The notes under the pieces were generated by a model. That model ran no database searches, was not told where the DNA came from, and saw only the letters and a list, made by a program, of their open reading frames with translations. A stretch of 10,613 nucleotides of DNA from NCBI GenBank assembly GCA_016764955.1, contig JAESQZ010000136.1:1-10613 (forward strand), read 5' to 3'. Of the stretch, positions 1 through 6,985 are shown piece by piece; position 1 is the first letter of the stretch; each line of letters opens with the position of its first letter. The position numbers and the translations under genes were made by a program. The DNA comes from Deltaproteobacteria bacterium. GTDB taxonomy: Bacteria; Myxococcota; UBA727; JABDBI01.

Positions 1-75
1 CGGGCACCGACCCGGGATCCAGAAATGTGGCACAGGGACTGGACCCCGGCTCAAGGCCGGGGTGACAAAGCCCGT
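1..75. repeat. G/C-rich interspersed palindromic repeat fragment
   Basis: Bases 44-50 and 56-62 form a perfect 7-bp stem (CCCCGGC/GCCGGGG) around TCAAG. Bases 11-22 are also an imperfect inverted match (10 of 12) to 40-51. The wording (GGATCCAG, CTGGACCCCGG, GGGGTGACA) is that of the small mobile palindromes common between genes in many proteobacteria. It has no T-run, so I do not call it a terminator. It is cut by the window edge. The rest of 76-150 shows no clear promoter. Confidence 0.55.
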
Positions 76-150
76 CATCAAGTTGGCGGGAATTGCTGGT
101 TCAGAAGGCCGACCCTTCCGTGATCACCTCAATTCTGATAGAGCAGCGGG

Positions 151-1377
151 ATGAATGTGGGCCGCACTTACTTCGCCTGGGCCATTGCTGCCCTGTTTTA
201 CAGTTATCAGTATGTATTACGAGTTTTGCCAGCAAATATTGAACCGGAATTACGGGGCGAATTTCAGCTGACTGCTCAAGAATTCGGGAGCATGGGTTCG
301 TTGACAATTTATGCTTATGCCCTGATGCAGATCCCCGTAGGGATATTAATTGATCGTGTTGGGGTTAAGCGAGTTATTTTGGCTTCTTTAGGTCTTTGTG
401 TTGCTGGAGCATTTTTGATGTCGGTAGCGCCTGATTTAGGTGCTTTGCAAATGAGCCGTTTTTTGATTGGAGTGGGCTCGGCGAGTGCTTTTACGTCAGC
501 TGTCAAAATTGCGGCTGATTATTTGCCTTTGGGTCGTAGAGGTCTGTTAATTGGAGCCACTTTAACAGTTGGAACTGTAGGTGCTATTGTCACGGGAACC
601 TACCTGGTTAGCTGGATTGAAATGACTGGCTGGCGCTCTTTGTCACAATCATTGGCAATTTTAGGGCTCTTAGTTATTATTCTTGCTGTTGCAGCGATAA
701 GGCTTAAGCCGATTTCTGCTGAGTCAAGACCATTTAAATGGGGAGAGCTGTGGGGTGTTTTTAAAAGTCGTTCTGTGATGACTTATGCAGTCTTAGCAAT
801 TGGAGTTTATACGCCTTTGGCGGTGTTGGCAGATTTGTGGGGGCCAGCTTTTTTGATGGAGAAATTCCACTTATCTAAGATTGATGCGACTTCGAGTATA
901 ACGCTTCTTTATGTTGGCCTTAGTATTGGAAGCTTGATATTACCGCCTATTTGTGAGCGTTATGGGGTATTAGAGCGTGCTATTCAAGTTAGTACTTTTG
1001 CGATTTTAGCCCTATTTACTTTGCTTTTGTTTGGTCCAGTATTTTCTATCGCTACTCTTCAGATGACTTTGCTTTTGATTGGTATTTTTTGTGGCAGTGA
1101 GATGATATGTTTTACCGGTGCTGTTCAATCTACCAGTGCACTTAATTCTGGAATCACTTTAGGGGTTGTGAATACGCTGAATATGCTTGGGGGAGCCATG
1201 TTGCAGCAAGGCATTGGTTATGTGTTGGATTGGCAATGGACAGGCCTCGTTGACCCAAGTGGCGTTCGAATGTATAGTGCACATCAATTCGTCGTCGCGC
1301 TTTCTCTGCTTTTGTCAGTAATTGCGTTGTGCTGCGTGTTATCACTCACGTTGAGGAGGAAGTTTATCAATGGCTGA
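151..1377 (+). CDS. MFS transporter, Pht/ACS-like
   Basis: A 408-residue inner-membrane carrier of the major facilitator superfamily. The protein is almost entirely hydrophobic segments, consistent with 12 helices. The MFS signature between helices 2 and 3 is visible at residues 64-74 (GILIDRVGVKR, with D68, R69 and K73). The N-terminus (YQYVLRVLP, residues 20-27) resembles the carriers of amino acids and small metabolites found in Legionella and Coxiella relatives, but the substrate cannot be read from sequence. The ATG at 151 is preceded by only a weak purine stretch (GAGCAGCGGG). The stop overlaps the start of the E2 gene by 8 nt, so the two are probably co-transcribed. This raises, without proving, a role in supplying a precursor or substrate to 2-oxoacid metabolism. 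Confidence 0.87.
   Translation: MNVGRTYFAWAIAALFYSYQYVLRVLPANIEPELRGEFQLTAQEFGSMGSLTIYAYALMQIPVGILIDRVGVKRVILASLGLCVAGAFLMSVAPDLGALQMSRFLIGVGSASAFTSAVKIAADYLPLGRRGLLIGATLTVGTVGAIVTGTYLVSWIEMTGWRSLSQSLAILGLLVIILAVAAIRLKPISAESRPFKWGELWGVFKSRSVMTYAVLAIGVYTPLAVLADLWGPAFLMEKFHLSKIDATSSITLLYVGLSIGSLILPPICERYGVLERAIQVSTFAILALFTLLLFGPVFSIATLQMTLLLIGIFCGSEMICFTGAVQSTSALNSGITLGVVNTLNMLGGAMLQQGIGYVLDWQWTGLVDPSGVRMYSAHQFVVALSLLLSVIALCCVLSLTLRRKFING
1353..1360 (+). promoter_or_regulatory. Strong Shine-Dalgarno for the E2 gene
   Basis: GAGGAGGA lies 9 nt before the ATG at 1370, inside the last codons of the upstream MFS gene. It fixes the E2 start and supports coupled translation across the 8-nt overlap. 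Confidence 0.85.
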
Positions 1378-2680
1378 CAAAATCGTGATGCCCCAATTGG
1401 GCGAGTCTATTGCAGAAGGTACCATTGTTAAGTGGCTAAAATCTCCAGGTGACGCAGTTAAAAAAGACGAAAACGTTCTTTTGATTTCAACCGATAAAGT
1501 CGAGGCCGAAATACCTTCACCTTCGGCTGGTGTGCTTTTAAGCATTGATGTTGGTGCTGGTGAGACTGTTCCGGTTGGCACAGTGTTAGGCATGGTTGGT
1601 GAAAGTGGTGAAGCTGTTGCACCGCCGAAAGCTGCTGCCGAAAATCCAGTTGAAAAACCAGCAGAGCTTCCGAAGTCCCAATCTGCTCCACCAGTTGCAC
1701 CTGCGCCAGTGCCACAATCGACCCCGCCAGTGGCTTTTCAAGTAACAGCTGCCCCACAAGGATCTCGATTCTTATCGCCGCTGGTTAAGAAAATTGCAGC
1801 TGAACATCAAGTGCCAACTCAAGTGCTTGAACAGCTGCCTGGTAGTGGTCGTGATAGTCGCTTAACCAAGAAAGATTTACTTGCTCACTTAGCCAATGGG
1901 ATACAGAATATGTCTATCGCGAAAGCCAGCATGCCTAGGCGTGAGTCTGGTGTTGTGATTCCACCAGGTCAAAGCGAGCTGATACAGCCAGTCTCTACGA
2001 TGCGACGTGTAATTATGGAAAACATGATTGCATCTCGGCAACAAAGCGCTCATGTAACGACTTTCTTTGAAGTAGATTATACGCAGATAGATCGCGTTAG
2101 AGCAGCTCACAAAGAAAGATTTAAGCAAGAAGAGGGTGTTGCTCTTACTTACACGACTTTCTTGGCAGCAGCTATTTCTTCGACTCTAAAACGGCACCCT
2201 TATATTAATGCTCAAATTAAAGACGATGAAATTATCTTTAAGAAAGATGTTCACTTGGGGATTGCAGTCGCGATTGAACAGCCAGAGCCAGGCTTGATGG
2301 TTCCTGTGATTCGAAATTCGGACCAAATGAATTTGCGTGGTTTAGGACGAGCAATCGCAGATATAGCAGTACGCGTTCGAAGTAAAAAGATTAAGCCTGA
2401 TGAACTTTCCGGTGGCTCTTTTACGATTACGAACCCGGGCAACTATGGTGCTGTTATTGGAACGCCAATTATTAACCAGCCGCAAGTGGCTATTTTGGGT
2501 GTTGGCCAGATTAAGAAGCAGCCAGTTGTCTTAGAACATGACTCTGGAGATGTGATAGCTATTCGAAATCGTGGTTGGTTGTCCTTGTCGTTTGACCATC
2601 GTCTTATCGACGGCGCGACGGCTGATATTTTTATGGCAGATTTGAAGCAAACGTTGGAAACATGGACTGCGGCACCGTAG
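1370..2680 (+). CDS. 2-oxoacid dehydrogenase complex E2 (dihydrolipoamide acyltransferase)
   Basis: A 436-residue E2 core of a 2-oxoacid dehydrogenase complex. It passes an acyl group from the E1 decarboxylase to CoA on a swinging lipoyl arm. Domains in order are: a lipoyl domain at about 1-77 with the lipoyl-lysine K43 in STDKVEAEIPSP; an Ala/Pro-rich flexible linker at about 82-128; a peripheral subunit-binding domain at about 133-172 (RFLSPLVKKIAAEH...GRDSRLTKKDLL); and the catalytic acyltransferase domain at about 205-432. The catalytic motif is SFDHRLIDGA (H410, D414). The stretch TNPGNYGAVIGTPIINQPQ (355-373) is typical of the family. Pyruvate, 2-oxoglutarate and branched-chain specificity cannot be separated safely. 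No E1 or E3 gene is adjacent, so those partners must be encoded elsewhere. The next gene makes its lipoyl cofactor. Confidence 0.93.
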   Translation: MADKIVMPQLGESIAEGTIVKWLKSPGDAVKKDENVLLISTDKVEAEIPSPSAGVLLSIDVGAGETVPVGTVLGMVGESGEAVAPPKAAAENPVEKPAELPKSQSAPPVAPAPVPQSTPPVAFQVTAAPQGSRFLSPLVKKIAAEHQVPTQVLEQLPGSGRDSRLTKKDLLAHLANGIQNMSIAKASMPRRESGVVIPPGQSELIQPVSTMRRVIMENMIASRQQSAHVTTFFEVDYTQIDRVRAAHKERFKQEEGVALTYTTFLAAAISSTLKRHPYINAQIKDDEIIFKKDVHLGIAVAIEQPEPGLMVPVIRNSDQMNLRGLGRAIADIAVRVRSKKIKPDELSGGSFTITNPGNYGAVIGTPIINQPQVAILGVGQIKKQPVVLEHDSGDVIAIRNRGWLSLSFDHRLIDGATADIFMADLKQTLETWTAAP

Positions 2681-3561
2681 TATCCCCCCCTTTGAAAAAG
2701 GGGGGCCAGGGGGGATTTGTATTAACCCGCCCCCCATGGCTCCGCGTTCGCGCACCCACAGGCGAAAACTATCAGCACTTAAGAACGCTGATCAAAAACA
2801 AGCGCTTACATACGGTCTGCTCTTCAGCTTCCTGCCCCAATATTGGCGAGTGCTGGGAAATGGGTACAGCGACGTTTATGATCTTAGGGCGTACGTGTAC
2901 TCGTGCGTGCCGTTTTTGTGACGTTGATTCGTCTTCGAGGCCTGGGCCAGTGGATCTTGAAGAACCCAAACGCCTGGCTGAGACAATTCAGCTTATGCAG
3001 CTCAAGCATGCTGTTATTACTTCTGTTACCCGAGATGACTTAGCAGATGGTGGTTCTAACCACTTCGCTCGATGCATCGAAGCCATTCGAGAGCTATCGC
3101 CTGATATGACGCTCGAAGTCTTAACGCCTGATTTCAAGGGCAATGAGAGCCAAATCGATGTTGTTTTACGAGCAAATCCAGAAGTCTTTAATCACAATTT
3201 GGAAACTGTCGAAGCGTTAACGCCAAAAATACGATCAGGAGCCAAATATAAGCGCTCACTTGAAGTTTTGGCTTATGCCAAATCTAAAGCTGCGCATATT
3301 AAGACCAAAAGTGGTCTTATGCTGGGTCTCGGAGAGACTAATAGCCAAGTTAAGAAGGCTTTAGAGGATTTACGAGAACATCAGGTTGATATGATCACAT
3401 TGGGGCAATATCTAAGGCCTAGTAGCTTTCACCATCCAGTGATGCGCTACGCAACCCCAGAAGAGTTTTCTAAGCTAGGAGCTTATGCAAAAAGCTTGGG
3501 CTTTTGGCGTGTTGAAAGTGGCCCGCTTGTGCGTTCAAGCTATCACGCTCGCTTAGAGTAA
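2662..3561 (+). CDS. lipA: Lipoyl synthase
   Basis: A 299-residue radical-SAM enzyme that inserts two sulfurs into protein-bound octanoyl groups, giving lipoyl groups on proteins such as the E2 encoded just upstream. The auxiliary [4Fe-4S] motif CX4CX5C is at C53, C58 and C64. The SAM-cluster motif CX3CX2C is at C79, C83 and C86 (CTRACRFC). The family C-terminal RSSYHA motif is present. Also typical are TATFMILG, VFNHNLETV and YLRPS. The only in-frame ATG is at 2662, 19 nt inside the E2 gene, with GGAA 5 nt upstream; a TTG at 2692 is the alternative. Residues about 8-19 (SPPLKKGGQGGF) are translated from a dispersed G/C repeat, and family similarity starts only near residue 23 (RPPWLRVRAPTGE). 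The N-terminus is shorter than that of E. coli LipA (321 residues). Confidence 0.93.
   Translation: MDCGTVVSPPLKKGGQGGFVLTRPPWLRVRAPTGENYQHLRTLIKNKRLHTVCSSASCPNIGECWEMGTATFMILGRTCTRACRFCDVDSSSRPGPVDLEEPKRLAETIQLMQLKHAVITSVTRDDLADGGSNHFARCIEAIRELSPDMTLEVLTPDFKGNESQIDVVLRANPEVFNHNLETVEALTPKIRSGAKYKRSLEVLAYAKSKAAHIKTKSGLMLGLGETNSQVKKALEDLREHQVDMITLGQYLRPSSFHHPVMRYATPEEFSKLGAYAKSLGFWRVESGPLVRSSYHARLE
2685..2718. repeat. G/C-tract palindromic repeat, copy 1, inside the lipA 5' end
   Basis: 34 nt matching 6740-6773 with two differences (CC here, TT there at the centre). A 9-bp stem (CCCCCCTTT/AAAGGGGGG) closes on GAA, followed by AGGGGGGATTT. It begins 4 nt after the E2 stop codon and is read in the lipA frame. 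The hairpin could also act on the E2/lipA mRNA junction. Confidence 0.8.
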
Positions 3562-4082
3562 AGCGATTCCAGTAAAATTCCAAAGGCGCCTACGACAATA
3601 CAAGAGTCGGCTATATTAAAAGTTGGCCAATGCAGCCCTGAATAACCCAAAAATCCAGCATAGACGTCAAGAAAGTCGATTACATATCCAAGCCGAACTC
3701 TATCAATCAGATTTCCAACGGCTCCGGCAATAATTAAAGAAAAAGAGGTGAGCATAAACCAATGAGGATTTTTGAGCCTAAAATACCAAATGAGGAAAAA
3801 TAATCCCGCAATAATGCTAACGGTAATTAAGAATGGTTTTCTGAACCACTCGGGCACAGAGCTTGTAAGACTAAAAGCAGCTGCAGCGTTTTCTTTGTAA
3901 ATTAAATTAAGAACTTTCGGGATGACCGTGATTTCATGTTGCGGAAAAAATTTGCCTGGTGAGTATTCGTATGCGAGTTCACGTTGAGCCCACACTTTGG
4001 TGACTTGGTCACTCACAATACATAGCGAGGTAATGCTAACCAATAACAAAATGCGGTTTTTTAGGCCCAATTCCATGGGCAT
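3543..4082 (-). CDS. lspA: Lipoprotein signal peptidase (signal peptidase II)
   Basis: A 179-residue inner-membrane aspartyl protease that removes signal peptides from prolipoproteins after lipid attachment to the cysteine. Four hydrophobic segments are visible (about 9-24, 83-101, 108-123, 158-173). The catalytic aspartates are D127 in GNLIDR and D159 in FNIADS; D25 in SDQVTK is also conserved. The usual NxGxAF motif reads N65-A-A-A-A-F, with Ala in place of the conserved Gly. I chose the ATG at 4082 (a second ATG is at 4076) because the longer frame to 4112 opens with TTG and would leave only 5 nt to the divergent gene. No good Shine-Dalgarno is seen. The 3' end overlaps the lipA stop region by 19 nt, tail to tail. 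Confidence 0.92.
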   Translation of the reverse strand: MPMELGLKNRILLLVSITSLCIVSDQVTKVWAQRELAYEYSPGKFFPQHEITVIPKVLNLIYKENAAAAFSLTSSVPEWFRKPFLITVSIIAGLFFLIWYFRLKNPHWFMLTSFSLIIAGAVGNLIDRVRLGYVIDFLDVYAGFLGYSGLHWPTFNIADSCIVVGAFGILLESLYSKRA

Positions 4083-4117
4083 TTGACTATCATAGCCAAA
4101 GGCAGCAAACAAGTTTC

Positions 4118-4791
4118 ATGTTCACGCGCAAGCACATACCTAGCTGTGACTCTACAAATGATGCTGCACTTGCATGGGCAAAAGAAGGGGCGTCTCACAA
4201 GAGCTTAATAACATGCGATGTCCAGACAAAAGGTAAAGGCCGACAAGGCAATAGTTGGCTTCACTATGCAGGCGGCCTAGCATGTTCCCCGATTATTAAA
4301 CAAAGATTAATATCCAAGAGGCTGCTCGTGTGACTTTAGTCACGGCAGTAGCTGTCCAGCAGGGTCTAGAACAGCTTAAGTTAAACACATTGGTCAAGTG
4401 GCCAAATGACTTGCTCTTGGAAGATGGGCGCAAATTAGCTGGCATACTGACAGAGTCTCAAAGCCAGAGTGGTGATGTAAAAGCGATTGTTATTGGCATT
4501 GGTCTCAATATCCAACGATTAGCAGACGCTCCGCCCGAATACGGCTTTTTATCTGATATTGGGTATCTAGGAAGCCGCTCAGAAGTGCTCGAGGCTATCT
4601 TAGAGACGCTGGAATTTCACATTGATCACTTAAACACGCCAGGGCACTTTGGATTTTGCCTAAACTACTTACGAAAACATTCTGCAACAATTGGCAGGCC
4701 TGTTACCAATGGTATCGCAGTCGATATTAATTCAGATGGCTCGTTGTTGGTGCAAGATTCTCAAGGCAAGCTGAGTTCTATGTATACGTAG
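4118..4791 (+). pseudogene. birA: Biotin-protein ligase, split by a frameshift
   Basis: Two adjacent frames together spell one monofunctional biotin-[acetyl-CoA carboxylase] ligase with no N-terminal DNA-binding domain. Piece 1 (4118-4333, 71 residues) has the substrate-serine region DSTN and the biotinyl-AMP loop GKGRQGNSW (residues 39-47). Piece 2 (4330-4791, 153 residues) has KWPNDLLLEDGRKLAGIL and the C-terminal SH3-like part. Reading frame 1 upstream of the GTG gives INIQEAARVTLVTAVAV, which continues the family alignment. One base is therefore missing (or two inserted) between about 4300 and 4330. The stop of piece 1 and the start of piece 2 overlap as GTGA, with AAGAGG (4316-4321) 8 nt before the GTG, so translation could reinitiate. 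The C-terminus lacks the usual final GE/DVS strand. It is either a pseudogene, a two-polypeptide ligase or a sequencing error. Confidence 0.83.
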
Positions 4792-4832
4792 AAAGTGATA
4801 CAGCATGGTTCGATTGAAATGATCATCGTGAT

Positions 4833-4864
4833 ATTGTCATGCCAGCGGAGGCTGGCATGACAAT
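4833..4864. repeat. Perfect 14-bp palindrome in the gap
   Basis: Bases 4833-4846 and 4851-4864 are exact inverted repeats around GGAG (core TGTCATGCCAGC). This form (GTCATGCC...GGCATGAC) is a common intergenic palindrome in proteobacteria. It lies 41 nt after the ligase stop and 51 nt before the hydrolase ATG. It could stop transcripts or protect RNA ends, but no T-run follows on either strand. Confidence 0.8.
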
Positions 4865-4915
4865 GTGGGGCCATCTGGTATCAATTTAATTGAACTATGC
4901 TGTATAAACCCATTT

Positions 4916-5716
4916 ATGCTTAAATTTCTTGGCATTGTCCTATTTGCTTATGCGCTTGTTGTAGTCACGGTTTGGATATGGCAGCGCCACTTTATGTATT
5001 TTCCAGACACCTCACGTCCCCATGTAGCTGACGCTCAGCTTTTAGATTTACGCGAGGTGTCATTGGAAACGAACGACGGCTTGCGCCTCAACTCTTGGTT
5101 TTTTCCAGCAAAACCGGGTTTTTTAACGCTCGTGTATTTTCAAGGCAACGCGGGCCATTACGGCGATCGGCTCGATGTGGTCAACCCTTATTTGGCTGAA
5201 GGCCACGGCGTGTTATTGGTGGGCTATCGAGGGTATGGCGGCAACCCTGGTAAGCCCACGGAAAATGGGCTCTATGCAGATGGACGTGCCGCTTTGGGTT
5301 TTTTATCGAAACAAGGTGTGAGTCCTTCAGAAATTGTATTATACGGTGAGTCTTTGGGCTCAGGGGTAGCCATACAAATGGCGCTTGAAACCAACGTTGC
5401 CGGCGTCATTTTACAAGCGCCTTTTACCTCAATGGTGGAGGTGGGTAAAAAACACTATCCGTTTTTGCCCGTAGAAACTTTAATCAAAGACCGCTTTGAT
5501 TCACTGAGCAAAATACCCAAAATCAACACACCAATTTTATTTTTGCACGGCCTTCGCGACGCGATAGTACCCGCAGATTTAGGTAAAAAGCTCTATGAAG
5601 CGGCTAATCAACCTAAAACCCGACATGTTTACGAAGACCGCGGCCACAATGACCTATTTGGAACGCAACTGGTCTTACATGTTAAAATTTTTTTGGACAC
5701 GTTGAAGATAAGATAA
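4916..5716 (+). CDS. Membrane-anchored alpha/beta hydrolase (Bem46/ABHD13-like)
   Basis: A 266-residue serine hydrolase of the alpha/beta fold, COG1073 type. Residues 4-21 form one hydrophobic anchor, so the catalytic domain is probably held at the inner membrane, facing the periplasm or the cytoplasm. The nucleophile elbow is GESLG (S146). The oxyanion region is FQGNAGH (75-81). The rest of the triad is D215 in HGLRDAIVP and H244 in GHND. The substrate is unknown; relatives are thioesterases, depalmitoylases or lipases. I chose the ATG at 4916 over a GTG at 4865 because it puts the hydrophobic segment at the N-terminus and the GTG lies beside the palindrome arm. No convincing Shine-Dalgarno is present. 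The last 32 nt of coding sequence recur at 8760-8791. Confidence 0.88.
   Translation: MLKFLGIVLFAYALVVVTVWIWQRHFMYFPDTSRPHVADAQLLDLREVSLETNDGLRLNSWFFPAKPGFLTLVYFQGNAGHYGDRLDVVNPYLAEGHGVLLVGYRGYGGNPGKPTENGLYADGRAALGFLSKQGVSPSEIVLYGESLGSGVAIQMALETNVAGVILQAPFTSMVEVGKKHYPFLPVETLIKDRFDSLSKIPKINTPILFLHGLRDAIVPADLGKKLYEAANQPKTRHVYEDRGHNDLFGTQLVLHVKIFLDTLKIR
5681..5712 (+). repeat. Direct repeat copy A (hydrolase 3' end)
   Basis: These 32 nt encode the hydrolase C-terminus VKIFLDTLKIR. They match 8760-8791 at 30 of 32 positions without gaps; the last 24 nt (5689-5712) are identical. The two copies bracket about 3.05 kb. Confidence 0.85.
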
Positions 5717-5758
5717 GGATAAGAGCTTGAACCGGAGAGGCAATTAAGAGCCCCGCGA

Positions 5759-6646
5759 TCAGCGTAGTACAAATAATAGATACCATGCAGTGAATTCAAG
5801 TACAAATAATAATACGTTAATCTCGGTTTTTTTCCGATCGATATATTCGCCGTGTTGATGGAGATATGCTGCGAATGATGGCAAGCCTAACGAAAATCTC
5901 AAAATCCATAATCTATGTGAACCAAGAACTTGATTTCGCCAGGCGCAGATCTCGAGAGAGTAACTGGTGATGACTTCGAAAGATGTGAACATGAGCAATA
6001 CATAATTCCAAGCAAGTTTATTTTGAACTTTGTTTACCAAGGAGAGGTTTGCTTGAAGCTGTGCCTGGTGAACCCAGCTTCTATATTCCTTATTGAACAT
6101 GGTAATGGAAGAAAGTCGCATCGAAGACAGCAAAATTAAACCGCTATTTATTATGTGTGGAATTCGCATGCCACGCCAATACATGGGTGCAGGTTCAAGC
6201 AAGAGTGCCTTCCAGTATATTTCGTGCCATAGCGCGCTCGATGCGAGTAGCAGAGCAGCAAATCCTGCTTGCATGGCAGTTCTATCTGTTTTGGTGTCGA
6301 CGGCCTCTGGTATGGCCGCGTTTGCCTCTTGAAAGGCTAGTTGGGTGATATTAGCTTCTATGCTTTGATTGGTGAGGTTTCCAATGACGTATCGCCCAGC
6401 GAATTTTTTAAAACCAGGCATGATAAAAAAGTTATCTGCTTCCTCTGAAACGTCCCGAGCAAGAATATTACCATCTGTTTCATTGCAATAGTCGATGGAA
6501 AAGCTGCCAAGTTCACCAAGGCGTGCATTTAAAAATGCGAAAAATTCCGATGCATTTTGATCATTAATAATTTGAATGCATGGATTCATCTGGGCTTGTA
6601 CGACGAAAGCATAAAATAATAGAAAATGAGCAAAAGGATGATACAT
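5759..6646 (-). CDS. Unrecognised exported protein with C-terminal membrane domain
   Basis: A 295-residue protein I do not recognise. It begins with a signal-peptide-like segment (residues 5-18, possible cleavage after VQA at 16-18). A soluble region of about 20-120 follows, with two cysteines (C23, C54) and sequence rich in Asn, Glu and Phe. About five hydrophobic segments come next: about 126-140, 164-185, 211-229, 246-261 and 276-294. An extracytoplasmic N-terminal domain on a membrane bundle is the simplest topology. Translation starts at the ATG at 6646, with no Shine-Dalgarno but a well-placed promoter just upstream. It stands alone on its strand and converges on the hydrolase gene with 42 bp between them. 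It lies inside the block bracketed by the 32-bp repeats. Length and composition favour a real gene. Confidence 0.75.
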   Translation of the reverse strand: MYHPFAHFLLFYAFVVQAQMNPCIQIINDQNASEFFAFLNARLGELGSFSIDYCNETDGNILARDVSEEADNFFIMPGFKKFAGRYVIGNLTNQSIEANITQLAFQEANAAIPEAVDTKTDRTAMQAGFAALLLASSALWHEIYWKALLLEPAPMYWRGMRIPHIINSGLILLSSMRLSSITMFNKEYRSWVHQAQLQANLSLVNKVQNKLAWNYVLLMFTSFEVITSYSLEICAWRNQVLGSHRLWILRFSLGLPSFAAYLHQHGEYIDRKKTEINVLLFVLEFTAWYLLFVLR

Positions 6647-6657
6647 TTCGAGATGGA

Positions 6658-6685
6658 TTTATAAATACCGAGCCGCTTAAGTCAA
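6658..6685 (-). promoter_or_regulatory. Sigma-70-type promoter of the minus-strand membrane gene
   Basis: On the minus strand TTGACT (6685-6680), a 16-bp spacer and TATAAA (6663-6658) form a near-consensus promoter. Initiation about 7 nt downstream would leave a leader of only a few nt before the ATG at 6646, so the mRNA may be nearly leaderless, which fits the lack of a Shine-Dalgarno. Confidence 0.6.
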
Positions 6686-6739
6686 GAAGGCATTGATGGG
6701 CAACATCTCATAAACCTCGGGTAAAATCGGCGTTTCTTT

Positions 6740-6773
6740 CCCCCCTTTGAAAAAGGGGGGTTAGGGGGGATTT
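6740..6773. repeat. G/C-tract palindromic repeat, copy 2
   Basis: The same 34-nt repeat as at 2685-2718, differing only in TT for CC at the centre, in the same orientation. Here it is intergenic. The stem is CCCCCCTTT/AAAGGGGGG with loop GAA; a short T-run follows the last G-tract, but after an intervening AGGGGGGA. Confidence 0.85.
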
Positions 6774-6804
6774 TTCCCGATTTCGTCGGTTACAAATCTA
6801 TAGC

Positions 6805-6824
6805 AATAGGCGTCTGGCAAGCAT
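6805..6824 (-). repeat. Inverted copy of the 20-bp GCCAGACGCC repeat
   Basis: Exact reverse complement of 6920-6939 and 6949-6968 (ATGCTTGCCAGACGCCTATT). A CTATAG context is partly kept at the outer edge. With the first direct copy it makes arms of a 20-bp inverted repeat with a 95-nt interior holding no gene. Confidence 0.85.
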
Positions 6825-6910
6825 TTATCGACAGGTAGTGCATAAAGCCTTCGAGTGATACACGGACACTGTCTTGCCAGAGTGTTGGCCGATACCGTGC
6901 GTTGGTCAGC

Positions 6911-6985
6911 TGTATAGAGATGCTTGCCAGACGCCTATTTGTATAGAGATGCTTGCCAGACGCCTATTTTGCCAGACGCCTATTT
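6911..6985 (+). repeat. Tandem 29-bp repeat, 2.6 copies
   Basis: Units at 6911-6939 and 6940-6968 (TGTATAGAGATGCTTGCCAG followed by ACGCCTATT) are identical. A third, shortened copy at 6969-6985 keeps only TTGCCAGACGCCTATTT. A further fragment, AGACGCCTATTTTG, recurs at 8747-8760, and CTTGCCAGA occurs at 6873-6881. There are no unique spacers, so this is not a CRISPR array. Confidence 0.88.

Noticed and set aside
4083..4112. Longer lspA reading from a TTG at 4112
   Set aside because: It adds a non-conserved stretch, uses a rare start without Shine-Dalgarno, and leaves 5 nt to the divergent biotin ligase start.
4285..4335. Programmed -1 frameshift in the biotin ligase
   Set aside because: The shift direction fits, but no classical slippery heptamer is present in the window where the shift must occur; reinitiation at GTGA or mutation explains it better.
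4865..4915. GTG start giving the hydrolase 17 extra residues
   Set aside because: The extension begins next to the palindrome arm and pushes the hydrophobic anchor inward; the ATG at 4916 is more natural.
6911..6985. CRISPR-like repeat array
   Set aside because: The 29-bp units are directly tandem with no unique spacers, only 2.6 copies, and no cas genes nearby.
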